Assembly (NCBI GenBank): GCA_012064385.1
Contig: QRDG01000529.1
Coordinates: forward strand, 434,001 to 498,000
Length of the DNA: 64,000 bases
Direction: 5' to 3'
Source of the DNA: Puccinellia tenuiflora
Lineage: Eukaryota > Streptophyta > Magnoliopsida > Poales > Poaceae
Both the position numbers and the translations under genes were made by a program. This document shows positions 22,001 to 31,600 of the stretch, one piece after another. The first letter of the stretch is position 1. Each line of letters starts with the position of its first letter. The notes beneath the pieces are model-generated. The model saw nothing but the letters and a program-made list of their open reading frames with translations, was not told the origin of the DNA and searched no databases.

Positions 22001-23087
22001 GCTCTTCATCGGCATGCCTTCCTCCGGGATGATTTGTGAGTAGTCTCACCTTGGACTACGGGTCCATGGCAGTAGCTATATGGTAGTCTCTCTCTCTTGT
22101 GATTCATGTCTTATGATCTTGTGAGCTGCCTAACATGATCAAGATCGACTATTGTAATGCTATGTGATGTGTTTGCTTGGATCCGATGGATTATGAAGTT
22201 ATGTTCAGATTGTGCGTGATTCTTATATGAGTAATTTATGTTCTTGCATGCTCTCCGATGTGCGTAGTTACTTTGGCCAAGTGATTGTGTGTATCTCCAA
22301 GAGAGGGTATTTATGCTAGATAGTGGGTTCATACCCCCTTTTGTTCCTGGGCACGAGTGACAGAAACGTCTAAGGGCGAGGGTGTGCTGTTGCTACTAAG
22401 GGTAAAACAGCGGTGTTAATGTCTATTTTGATATTAGTATTGCTTACTTCATGCACTTTACTTAATGCAATTATCTGTTGCTTGCAACTTAATACCGTTG
22501 GGTGACAGGCTGGATAGCGATCCCACGGTGGACTATTTAGACAAAGACGCAGTTGGACTCAACGGTCTTTGTTCCTTGTCGTGATGCCTCCATAAATATT
22601 ATCATGTCCTTTTTGTCATAGCTAAATTGGGTTTGTGTCATGATCTTGTCAATTGCCTAGCTGTAATTCGTTCACCCATCACATGCATATTTTATCTATT
22701 TGAGAGACTCCACTAGTGAACCCATGGCCCCCGGTCCATCTTTTTACATTGTTTTCAACCTCATTTACTTGCTTTTAATTATCATTACTTCTCTTGTCAT
22801 TTTTCATATTTTATCTATTTCATCATACAATTAACCGCTTTGTGTTCTGCGAGACCGGAGAGATTGACAACCTCTCCGCCGTTGGTGACAAAGTATTTTG
22901 GTTGAGTGTGTGCAGGTCCACGTCTTTTGAAGGTTAAGCGCCAGAGATCTTCAACATTCACCTGGTTGTTGATTTCAAAGTCATACTGGTTCGATAAATC
23001 TTGGTTCTTTAATTAAGGGAAAACTGCTACTAGCTACAATTGCGCCTTCGCTTGGGGCACCACCCAACTTATCAATATCCACCATCA

Positions 23088-23280
23088 AATGCCAAATGAA
23101 CAAAACCATGGCCATATCCTAGCCTAAAATCATGATATCATGACCATGATAGGCACAACATTATCTAGGATTTTTAACATTATCTAGGATTTTTTTCCCA
23201 AAAGTTTAGTGCCAAAAATGTGATTTCTTGTGTAGCAAGAACGACAAATGAAATTAGAAATCGAATTTCTTCACTTTTTA
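23088..23280. other. Spacer between copy B and the right direct repeat
   Basis: AT-rich DNA with two copies of ACATTATCTAGGATTTTT around 23158-23193. No gene is seen. Confidence 0.4.
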
Positions 23281-23679
23281 CACAAAGTATATCTTATTGG
23301 AGGCACAATCCCTCAATATCCTGAATTTTTGAGTTTTTTAGTTATATTATAGTGATTAAATAAGTTTAATGGTATGTATCAAAAGTAGAACTAAAATTGT
23401 GTTATAGCTTTTGTCCTTGAATTTAAAAACAAATCATATAAAGATACTCTATCATGATTCTATGCAATAGCCCCAATGAAGTTGAAAATATCACCCCGTA
23501 GCTATGAATGGTCATGCGAACAATTTTGTTATAGTTCTGAAAAAACACACTTAAATTATCAACAATTCAAAAAAAATGGAAAACTTATGCAATGCTCCAC
23601 TTTAAGAGTACTTGTTTCGATTAAAAAATGATGAACTTTCAATACCACAAGTTGTTCTAAATACTTCACATAATGGACT
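23281..23679 (+). repeat. Diverged direct repeat, right copy
   Basis: Homologous to 4345-4771 (see there), in the same orientation. It ends at AATGGACTAT, where a (TA)n tract and a TIR element begin. Confidence 0.65.
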
Positions 23680-23690
23680 ATATATATATA

Positions 23691-24059
23691 GACACCCTAT
23701 TCAGCACCCAGGGTGCATAATACCTTATTTTGCACCTGTCGTTTTTTTATGTTTTATTATTTAGAATTTATGTTTGATATACAAATAATTACATTCATAT
23801 AGTCGCACAACAAAAAATCGACATAAGAAAATTGCATTTTATGAGTCATAATAGTGTAAAAATATTAAAAAATGTGTATTTTACGTCATATTTTTTTTTA
23901 CGTCATGTAATATATTTTTTTACGGCATATCAATATTTATTACGTTCTTCTTGACTTACGAAGTAATACAAAATTTACATGACGTAAAAATCATTTACGG
24001 TTGAGAAGATATGGGGTGTGTGTAGAATAACTATTCTACTCCCTGGCTGTCAAATAGTG

Positions 24060-24060
<1 letters not shown>
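23691..24060. mobile_element. Small TIR element flanked by (TA)n
   Basis: The left end is GACACCCTATTCAGCACCCAG. The right end, read in reverse complement, is GCACTATTTGACAGCCAGG: an imperfect inverted repeat. (TA) tracts flank both sides (23679-23690 and 24061-24095). The interior repeats the word TTACGTCAT or its complement several times. No ORF is present and the superfamily is not assigned. Confidence 0.65.

Positions 24061-24095
<35 letters not shown>
24061..24095. repeat. (TA)n microsatellite
   Basis: About 17 TA units, joining two small TIR elements. Confidence 0.95.
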
Positions 24096-24097
<2 letters not shown>

Positions 24098-24105
24098 GAA
24101 AAGAC

Positions 24106-24482
24106 TTGCTACCCCCATGGGTAGCTACACATCATAAGTTTGACCGAAACGTATATGCAACGGTAAAATGAGATTACTCAAGTAGACAAGTGGGATGTAA
24201 CTAGTAGAGTTGATAGAATTATTAAAAAGTATTTTGAAATTTTTTGGAATTTTTTTCCATCCGCTGTGATTTTTTTAGTAAAGTTTGACCCAAAAGTCAA
24301 CAAAAAAGTCAACTATGAAAAAAGCTAAAAATGACGACCAAAAAATATTTTTTTGAAAATTCCGAAACCAGTTTTATACACCAAATATCCGTGTTTTACT
24401 AGGAAAACAAGCTAAAACGGATACATACGGCTTGCATCTCCGTATAACGCATGGGTGTGTAGCTACCCATGCGGGTAGCAAA
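24106..24482. mobile_element. MITE with TTGCTACCC...GGGTAGCAA termini
   Basis: The left end TTGCTACCCCCATGGGTAGC and the right end match in inverted orientation for about 25 bases. Within each end CCCATG...GGGTAGC forms a further small palindrome. It is about 380 bp with no ORF. A (TA) tract lies on the left only. Confidence 0.7.
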
Positions 24483-25199
24483 TTGTGGCATGCCCACGGT
24501 GGTAGCTGCGCATACCGATCCCACCGTTCGTTTGTATATAGGGAGCACACGGCTGAAACCAATCACCAACTTTTATCGACGGAATGTTCTTACGCCGTCA
24601 TGCCGAGAGCACAAGCAGAAGCACGCCCAACACAGGCGATTTGTTTGCGCAGGGCCGGTCCATTCGCAAGGAGCTCCGTGGCAGATTTATTCGACAGCAA
24701 TGTAGAGTAAATAACACACTGACGGGTTACCGTTTATCAGGACACAGTTTTTTGAACAGCCACTTACACTTACCAAGCGAGGCATAGGAGCGCGGCACCC
24801 AATCTCGTTTACGTTCCTAGACCAGCACAACACATATGGCCCGATTACGTTTATCCCCCGACCCCTCGCTGCATTTGAATGCTCCCCCCCCATGGCATTT
24901 GAACCATTTTTCTAATCTCACCCTGTTGCAAATATCAACCGCAATACGCACAGCGAGATTTTTCATGGCCACTTGCGCCACGCATTGCTCACTATGATCC
25001 AGGATCACCTGGCAAAACGAGGCTAAACAAAGCAGTCCTCCACCAGGTTTGTTCTTTCATCTGTTTTTGCGCCGTGTTCTACGATGCTCCAATCCTTTTT
25101 GATCTCTTGTAAGAACGCCGACCTTCATGCATACCATCCCATGTTTTTTCCTTTTGATTTTACGCAGCCCCCGTTCGAAGAATCAAACCCAATCCAAGC
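24483..25199 (+). promoter_or_regulatory. Upstream region of the first Ulp1-like gene
   Basis: About 700 bp with no credible gene. It would hold the promoter of the gene at 25200 and probably the left end of the MULE. I could not find a terminal inverted repeat matching the far end near 43.3 kb. Confidence 0.35.
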
Positions 25200-26960
25200 A
25201 TGAGCACTTCATGGATTGGCCGTAAAGGACGCACGCCGAAGGATTCTGCAATCGGCAGGACCGTTGACGCCAGAGCCGCCGCCAGCCCGCACCTGTACGG
25301 CAACTCGAACATGTTAGAAGAGCTCAACATCATCGTCAAGAGCTTCACGGAGCAACAGAGATGTCTTGCAGCCTCAACGGGTTTCGCCAGTTTCTCCAAA
25401 CCAATTCATGCAGTAAAGTTCGATAACCAGTTCACTGTTTGGCTTCTGCCAAAAGTCGACACCATTACCAGGTCTATATCCACCCAACCCTGCAGGAGAT
25501 TCACCATTTTCCAAGAAGACGCCGCCAAGATCTTCGTCTTGCCCTGCACGGGGAAGGAGGTATGGGACTCATCGCTGGACAAAACCAAGGCTATGCGGAC
25601 GAAGATTGAGAAGATCACTGGGATGGACGAGCCCAGTGATTCGCCATTTGCTGCTGCGGGAAGGACCCTTCGATCATTTGCTGGAAACCAGCTATCAGAC
25701 GAAGAAGCCGATGGTTTCAAGGTGGCCTTCGTCGTTTTCGTTATAGGATTGTTATGTGATGGCAGGAACCCAGGCGAGCCCGACTCAGTGAACTTCTGGC
25801 CAGCTCTAAGCAAACCCGACCAGATAAAGGAGCAGTTCACCGAAGTTCATCGAAATTTCTTCTTCTCAAATAAAGGAGCAGTTCACAGACAATAGCAAGT
25901 ACGAGCCAGACACATGCGACGCACTCCTTCGGCGTTTCCAGCAAACAAAAATCAGTGGCTCTCTGCCTGATTTTAGGCATTTTCTCGAAACAGATTTCGC
26001 GGTAACTAAGCTGAAATCACATTACTTAAACTTTTTCGAGCTACATTTGTTCACACTTCGATTTTTTCTATAAAAAAGATGCGTGTTCTATCCGGAGAAG
26101 AAATAATATCCTCAAGAAGCATACAGCACCAATGGGTGGGGAAGGACATAAAGAAGGACATATCCAAATGCATGCTGGTAACCCACATTAACTGAAAATT
26201 CCATTTTTTAAAACTATTAATTTTATTTTAATACTTGTCATCCAAAATTCAAAAAAAAAATGTTTTTTGCCAGATCATGACAATTGTTTCCGTCGACAAC
26301 AAGTGGTCGTCCTACGCATGGGACATCAAAAGAAGACAGTTAACAATCCATGCACCAGGGAATGCATCAGGTGTATGGGACGCGTACGACAAGATCAAGA
26401 ACGTCCTAAACACCGCTTTGCGTACATGCGTAGAAACCTTTTTCGACGGATGGGTAGTAGACTGGGAAAACTGGGCCACAGTCTACACAACGGCTTCCAC
26501 TCTGGCCAGAACGCCACGACACAAGTAAGCAAAAAAGAAAAATCTTTTATCCTACCTCTCAATATGCTTTCCTAGTTATCTTTAACTTTCAACCTATGCC
26601 TTTTTTAATATCAATCCCTCTTTTTAAATCGCAGCAACGGCACCTACGACTACGGACCAGAAGCACTTCATTTCTGCCGTACTTTCGATGGCGTCAAACA
26701 AGGCGGCAGACTTACTTCGGTTAGCCACCTGTCAAACATTCTGATTGTTATTCACTTCACTGCCCTCTAAAAAACAGTTAGTGGTAAAACACAAAACAAA
26801 CATGAGTTATGTGCATCTCACTTTTTACTTTCTTTTTTCTACCCCTCTGCAGCCTAAGGAGGATTGCGCCACAAACGCCGAGCTACTGTTCGACATGCTG
26901 CACCTGACGAACAATACAGGAAGGCTGCCACCAGAGTTCGTGCAAGATCTTGACGACTGA
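25200..26960 (+). pseudogene. Ulp1-like (C48 family) gene lacking catalytic residues, in a MULE
   Basis: Five exons are supported by GT-AG introns: 25200-26001, 26079-26177, 26274-26524, 26635-26719 and 26853-26960. Exon 1 resembles the N-terminal domain of plant MULE-borne Ulp1 proteins (residues ~70-215, with FxxF/EDAAKIFVLP-like text). Exons 3-4 resemble the Ulp1 core. However, the expected His-Trp is Lys-Trp (NKWSSYAWD), the expected Cys in the D-C-G motif is Tyr (TYDYGPEAL), and I see no clear catalytic Asp. Exon 1 also carries a 47-bp duplication (see findings) that shifts the frame, and the join between exons 3 and 4 needs another frame change. Ulp1 proteins remove SUMO-like modifiers; this one could not cleave by the usual mechanism. 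Confidence 0.62.
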
Positions 26961-27239
26961 AGCGGACGTCACTACCTCGAAGATACGGTCCAGACACAAG
27001 ATAGAATGTAGCCACCTCATGCCACGCCACACACTCACGTGTTTTACGAAAAACCATGTAACACGTTTTGAGCTGGGACAGAATTTATATCCACGAGCTT
27101 CACTACTTTTACCACGTACGGTCAACCCCTTGCCACGGCAGACATGGTGTTTCGGTTATTGCTTTCCCCCTAAAACACTCCCCCTAACTTACGAAACGTT
27201 CACGGCCAACTTACCCCTTACTACTCAATCACAAACTAC

Positions 27240-29415
27240 ATGCACATCATACAANAGTGTTATACCAAACACAGGGATGTAATACCCACACCAGTGTTGC
27301 CCTCATGGGTTGCCAGTGGGGCAACCACCCAGTGCTGTGTTGCCTGGTGGAGTGATCTCCCAAAAAACAACACAGCAGCAGTGTTGCCTCATGGGCTGCC
27401 AGTGGGGCACCACCCTGCTGTGTTGCCTGGTGGAGTGATCTCCACAGAAAAACAACAGACAGCAACAGTGTTGCCTCATGGGCTGCCAGTGGGGCAACCA
27501 CCCAGTGCTGTGTTGCCTGGTGGAGTGATCTCCACAGAAAAACAACAGACAGCAGCAGTGTTGCCTCACGGGTTGCCAGTGGGGCAACCACCCAGTGCTA
27601 TGTTGCCTGGTGGAGTGATCTCCACAGAAAAACAACAGACAGCAGCAGTGTTGCCTCACGGGCTGCCAGTGGAGTAACCACCCAGTGCTGTGTTGCCAGG
27701 TGGAATTCCGAGCACTCAGAACAAATTTTTACCGGCAAAGTTGCATTGTCTCCCACCACTAAGTCGCAAGGTAACACACACACAGACAACTGCGATGCAT
27801 GAGGGAAGCACACATGCAGGTCTGGAAAGAACAACATCAGCAGATAACATTGCCACAGCTTCTTGCGGGAATGGCAGAATAGATGTACATGCAAAACCCA
27901 TGCGAAAGAGCAATTTTGCCTCAGATGTTGGAGCATCAGTGCTGGTTGATGACTGGGAAGACAATTGGGACCCCGCAGAAGTCGACAGAGTTTATAAGGA
28001 AGCAGAAGAGATGGCTGCAATGAGGAAGGCAAAAGAACAAGGTGTAGCTGACGCTTTCCATACTCCTGCAAAAGGAACCGCAGCAGCAAATCCAATCACC
28101 ATCGGATCATCAAGCGGCACAGTGAGCACACCCATGCAACAGCCACACCAAAGGAGGATCTTGAAGCTTCCAGCATGCAAGAGGTCACCTTTTGTCGACT
28201 ACAACAGCAAGACCACTTTTGCATGTTCTAGGGAAGCAACTGAAGCTATGATGCTGTTTTGTCGATTGGACGAGGGACGTCCAGAGTTAGGAGTACTGAT
28301 AAAAGGTCAGACCTTCTTCATATAATGTAGTTACATATTGATTGCTACTTTTTTGCTTCTTTCACATGTGTCATTTTCCTATAAATCACAGTCCAACAAT
28401 CGTCGACCATACCAACTACTGGGTCACAGCAACTAAGCTTGCTCAGTCAATGCAGCCAAGAGGGGAGCTGAAGGACACCGTCGTCGAGATTGGGATACAA
28501 ACTATAATGCACAACATGCCCCCTGGCTCAAGGAAGATAGTGATGCCTTTACGAATAGGGGTAAGAGCAATACACAAAAATCAACTTGTACCCTGAGTTT
28601 GTTGCATATATGTCTGTGCTGGTTAAGCAATTTATACCCTGAGTTGTTGCATATATATGAGTTTTCCCCTTTTTTGAACAGATTTGGCTACTGAAGAAGG
28701 AATGGTTCAGGAATGAAGTCAGGAAGGTGTTTGATAAGAACACGATGCGCTTGGACCGCCAAGATATGGTAAGATTTTTGTTGCCTCTTGTGTATGAAAG
28801 GTTTTTTTCCTTTTGTTATTAGTTTCACTACATCTCACCGTTGCGCATTTTTTGTTTTCCATGAAAAAAAATCAGATCATGTTCCCAATTCTACAAGAAC
28901 TAACTGAAGCAACAAATGGAGCAAAAGCAGTCAACCACTACTTCATCGTTAACCTGAATATCAGGGACAGAAGGTTCGAAGTTTTGGACTCACTAAGGAC
29001 ACTGGAAGACAAATCATTGGAAAAATGCGCAAAGGAGGTTATCGCTGGGATCACCCTATACTGGGAAACGCAATACCAGTTGCAAATAGATCAATTCAAA
29101 CTCATGGACATTGAAGTGCCTAAACAAGATAACTCGTAAGCAGAAAATCCTGCTTTTTTTGCTTTTCTGTCTGTATACTCTTTGTTGTTTTCCCTAACAT
29201 TTTTTACTTGTTTCTCTTTTTAATCTATTTTCGTTTTTTTTCTAATAGCGATGATTGCGGGGTGTACACTCTCCAAAACGCATAATGTGGCAAGAAAGGT
29301 TGTGCCAGCATATGGACCAGCAAACATCCCAAACATTCGAAAACTTCAGACACACTCGTTCTTGAAGTGCGAAAGGAATAAGATAGATTGGAAGGACATC
29401 CTCAAGATCAAATAG
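27240..29415 (+). pseudogene. Ulp1-like (C48 family) cysteine protease gene with intact triad, in a MULE
   Basis: Exons by GT-AG rules: 27240-28305, 28392-28560, 28682-28768, 28876-29135 and 29249-29285 with a further tail. The start is uncertain; the first ATG in frame is 27240, beside a single N at 27255. The first exon carries an in-frame 90-bp repeat and one stop in the last unit (about 27673). A linker rich in Asp, Glu and Ala follows. The catalytic residues of a C48 protease are all visible: His (28936, NHYFIVNL), Asp (28987, FEVLDSL) and Cys (29256, DDCGVYTL). A stop at 29283 precedes a tail readable in another frame to 29415, so one indel has occurred there. Such genes are known passengers of plant Mutator-like elements (for example Kaonashi-type). 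It may once have acted on SUMO-like conjugates in the nucleus; that is inference. Confidence 0.7.
27290..27715 (+). repeat. In-frame 90-bp tandem repeat (30 residues), about 4.5 units
   Basis: Each unit encodes VLPGGVIS...VLPHGLPVG...PPSA and keeps the reading frame. In the last unit GGGCAA has become GAGTAA, giving a stop. The repeat is Pro/Gly-rich and lies N-terminal to the Ulp1 core. Confidence 0.85.
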
Positions 29416-29496
29416 AGGAGAACGGTAAGTGTCCCTTTTGTTTTTCTCGTACATTAACGTCTCTGTGTATTCCAGAATGACATGTGTTCGTTTTCA
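29416..29496 (+). other. 3' flank of the Ulp1-like gene
   Basis: Short AT-rich DNA between the last readable codon and the first (TA)n tract. No terminator-like signal is recognised. Confidence 0.4.
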
Positions 29497-29512
29497 TATA
29501 TATATATATATA
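29497..29512. repeat. (TA)n microsatellite
   Basis: Eight TA units. This is the left edge of the chain of TIR elements. Confidence 0.9.
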
Positions 29513-31559
29513 GAGAGAGAGCAGGGCTATTCTGCAACCCCCCTTAAGAGGTTCTAGAATAGCTATTCTAGAACCCTTCCTAAACTAAACAGCTTCTAAA
29601 CCCGAACCCGGCCGAACCAAACCACCTTCTAAACCCGAGCACGACCAAACCGAACCACCTTCTTCCCTCAGCACCCACCCGACCGTGCTCCTCGTCCACC
29701 AACCATCGTGCTCCTCCCCGGCGCCGCCCGCCCTCCCCTGGCCTCAGTGAACTCCGGCGCTGCCCGCCCCCTCTAGCACCGCCCCGGTGCTTCCCGGAGT
29801 GCCGCCGCTGTCCCCCCACCTCGCCACCGACGGCTCCGCTTTGCCGGCCCAGCCCTGTTCCCCATCGAGCTCCGGCACCGCGCCCTCCCGTCGGCGCGGC
29901 CCGAGCTGCCCGAGCTCCGCCGCCACGCGCGCCCTCCCGTCGGCGCGGCCCGAGCTGCCCGAGCTCCGCCGCCACGCGCGCCCTGAGCTCCTCCACGCGT
30001 CCCACTTCTCTTTCCTGACGGCGCGGCCCCCGTGCTCCTCCCCGCGCGCCCGTTCTCCTCCCTGGCTGCGAGCCCCCAGTTCTCCTCCCAGCGCGGCCTC
30101 ATGCTCCTCCGCGCCCTCCGTAGGCTGCTTCCGCGCGCCGCCGCGGTGGGCTGCTCCCGCACGCCGCCGCCGTGGGCTGCTCCCTACCCCCGGGGCACCT
30201 ACCCGCTTGCCGCGACCGCCCCAGAGATCACCGGCCGACGCCCCTGTCCTGGAGCACACCGGCCCCCGTGCCAGGTCGAGACTGCCATGGCCAAACGCTG
30301 GCGGAGCCCACCCCCATCCGGAGATCCCCACTGCTACGTGCTACCTCTCCCGTTCCTTTTCCTCTCTGTACATAGCCGCAAGGCAGTACATTATTTTGTT
30401 GTTGTGACGATGTTGTATGCTTCAGATCAACTGCTAGCAACGACGTCCACACTCGCTCAGCTGAACTTCGTCATGATATATCTTCGAAGTTCTCTAAATT
30501 TCACCAGCAGGAACGCGCGCACACGGCAACAATGTGGTCAACATTCTGATCAGAACTGCTATGTACTGCTATGGAACTTCTTGAGGCCACTTCTGAACCG
30601 CACTTTTCTAGGATTTTTCTGACCTGCTGCTTGTACAACTATAAGTGAAATATTGTTTGTTTGTACAGTTTCTCATTCCATAAAATTGAAACATGGCCAC
30701 GGTTGTGAAGTTCGATATTACTGTTCGAAAAGGTTAGTTAGTGTGACGCTTGAAGTTCACTTTTTTGTTGGCAATCTTTTTTGTTGGCAATAATATTTTA
30801 ATTCATCCGAGGAAAAAATTGTTCACGATTTCTTGTCTCAAAGTTCACCGGTTCTAGAAGTTCAATCTACAAAATTTTGAAGTTCGATGTGTATAATTCC
30901 GAAGTCCGCTCTGAATAACAATAGGAGAAATTAAGTGGAATTGTGAAATTAAAAGCTAAAATGTATTAAAGTGTGCTTCGGCTGAAGTTCACTTTTTTTA
31001 CTTCGGAGATGTTCAGTTCTGGTGCTCCGTGAAGAAGTTCACTTATGTGTTGGAAGAAGTTCACAGATGCGAAGTGGGAAGTTCAGAAAAAACGAGAATT
31101 TTAAAACAACATAATTATGTATATTTAAAACTTCTCTTAAACCGTAAGGAATTTCGAAAAAGTGCGTGAGATAACAAAGTTGCGGCTTTTTCATAGCTTT
31201 CCAACGGAGTATCATTTGCATCAATCCGATAAACGGTTTGAAAATGGCGACCAAAATACGGTACGGACGCGAAAATAGTGTTAGTATATTTGAAATTCTT
31301 TAAAACCCGTAACTAATTTCGAAAACCCGTAAAAATGAAAAAGTTTCGTAATTTCCATAGCTATCCAACGGTATATCACATGCATCATTCCGATAAGCGG
31401 ATCAAAAATCGCACTAGAAAATTTCCCCGTGAAGGTGGAGAATCAGTCTGTTCCGTCAGGAAGTTCACATTACCATTAAATGAAGTTCATCAACATTGCG
31501 AGGGAAGTTCAGAATTGGTTCCAGAATAGCTATTCTAGAACTAGTTCCAGAATAGCAGA

Positions 31560-31561
<2 letters not shown>
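29513..31561 (+). mobile_element. TIR element X1, (TA)n-flanked, with GC-rich cargo
   Basis: The left end GCAGGGCTATTCTGCAACCC and the right end (reverse complement GGTCTGCTATTCTGGAACTA) form inverted termini. Next to each end is a palindrome built from GGTTCTAGAATAGCTATTC. The right 500 bp is homologous to that of X3. Many copies of AAGTTCAC or AAGTTCAG occur at 30740-31520. There is no transposase. The length is about 2.05 kb and the superfamily is not assigned. Confidence 0.7.
29580..30370. other. GC-rich insert in X1, possible captured gene pieces
   Basis: The stretch is strongly GC-rich, with long open frames on both strands (for example 29787-30407 plus and 29744-30331 minus) that encode only Pro/Ala/Arg/Ser-rich text. 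A 49-bp unit beginning near 29882 is repeated in tandem at about 29931. The composition contrasts sharply with the AT-rich remainder of X1. I recognise no protein family. Capture of host exons or a UTR is inference. Confidence 0.5.

Positions 31562-31597
<36 letters not shown>
31562..31597. repeat. (TA)n microsatellite
   Basis: About 18 TA units joining X1 and X2. Confidence 0.95.

Positions 31598-31600
<3 letters not shown>

Larger units (their letters stand above)
4772..23087 (+). mobile_element. LTR retrotransposon copy B (TGATACGTCTC family), full length, host of two nested insertions
   Basis: The element consists of a 5' LTR (4772-6371), internal region (6372-10682) and 3' LTR (10683-23087, split by a nested element). 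Its length without the insertion is about 7.5 kb. The flanking 5-mers are AAAGC on the left and AATGC on the right: a target duplication with one mismatch, fitting an old insertion. The internal region has a gypsy-type primer-binding site, a broken ORF and long non-coding DNA, with no gag or pol. It is therefore a large non-autonomous (LARD-like) element that needed enzymes in trans. Confidence 0.88.
10683..23087 (+). repeat. 3' LTR of copy B, split by nested element
   Basis: The LTR parts are 10683-11204 and 22006-23087. The break is filled by the element at 11205-22000, and the 5-mer GCTCT is duplicated at 11200-11204 and 22001-22005. A TATA box (TATAAAA) is at 11051-11057. The LTR ends with CACCATCA at 23087. 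Confidence 0.9.

Noticed and set aside
24061..24095. (TA)n tract as a possible replication origin or matrix attachment region
   Set aside because: No supporting signal; it is one of several (TA)n tracts that mark element borders.
29744..30407. Long overlapping ORFs on both strands in X1
   Set aside because: Low-complexity GC-rich translation in several frames at once; no single frame is credible as a gene.
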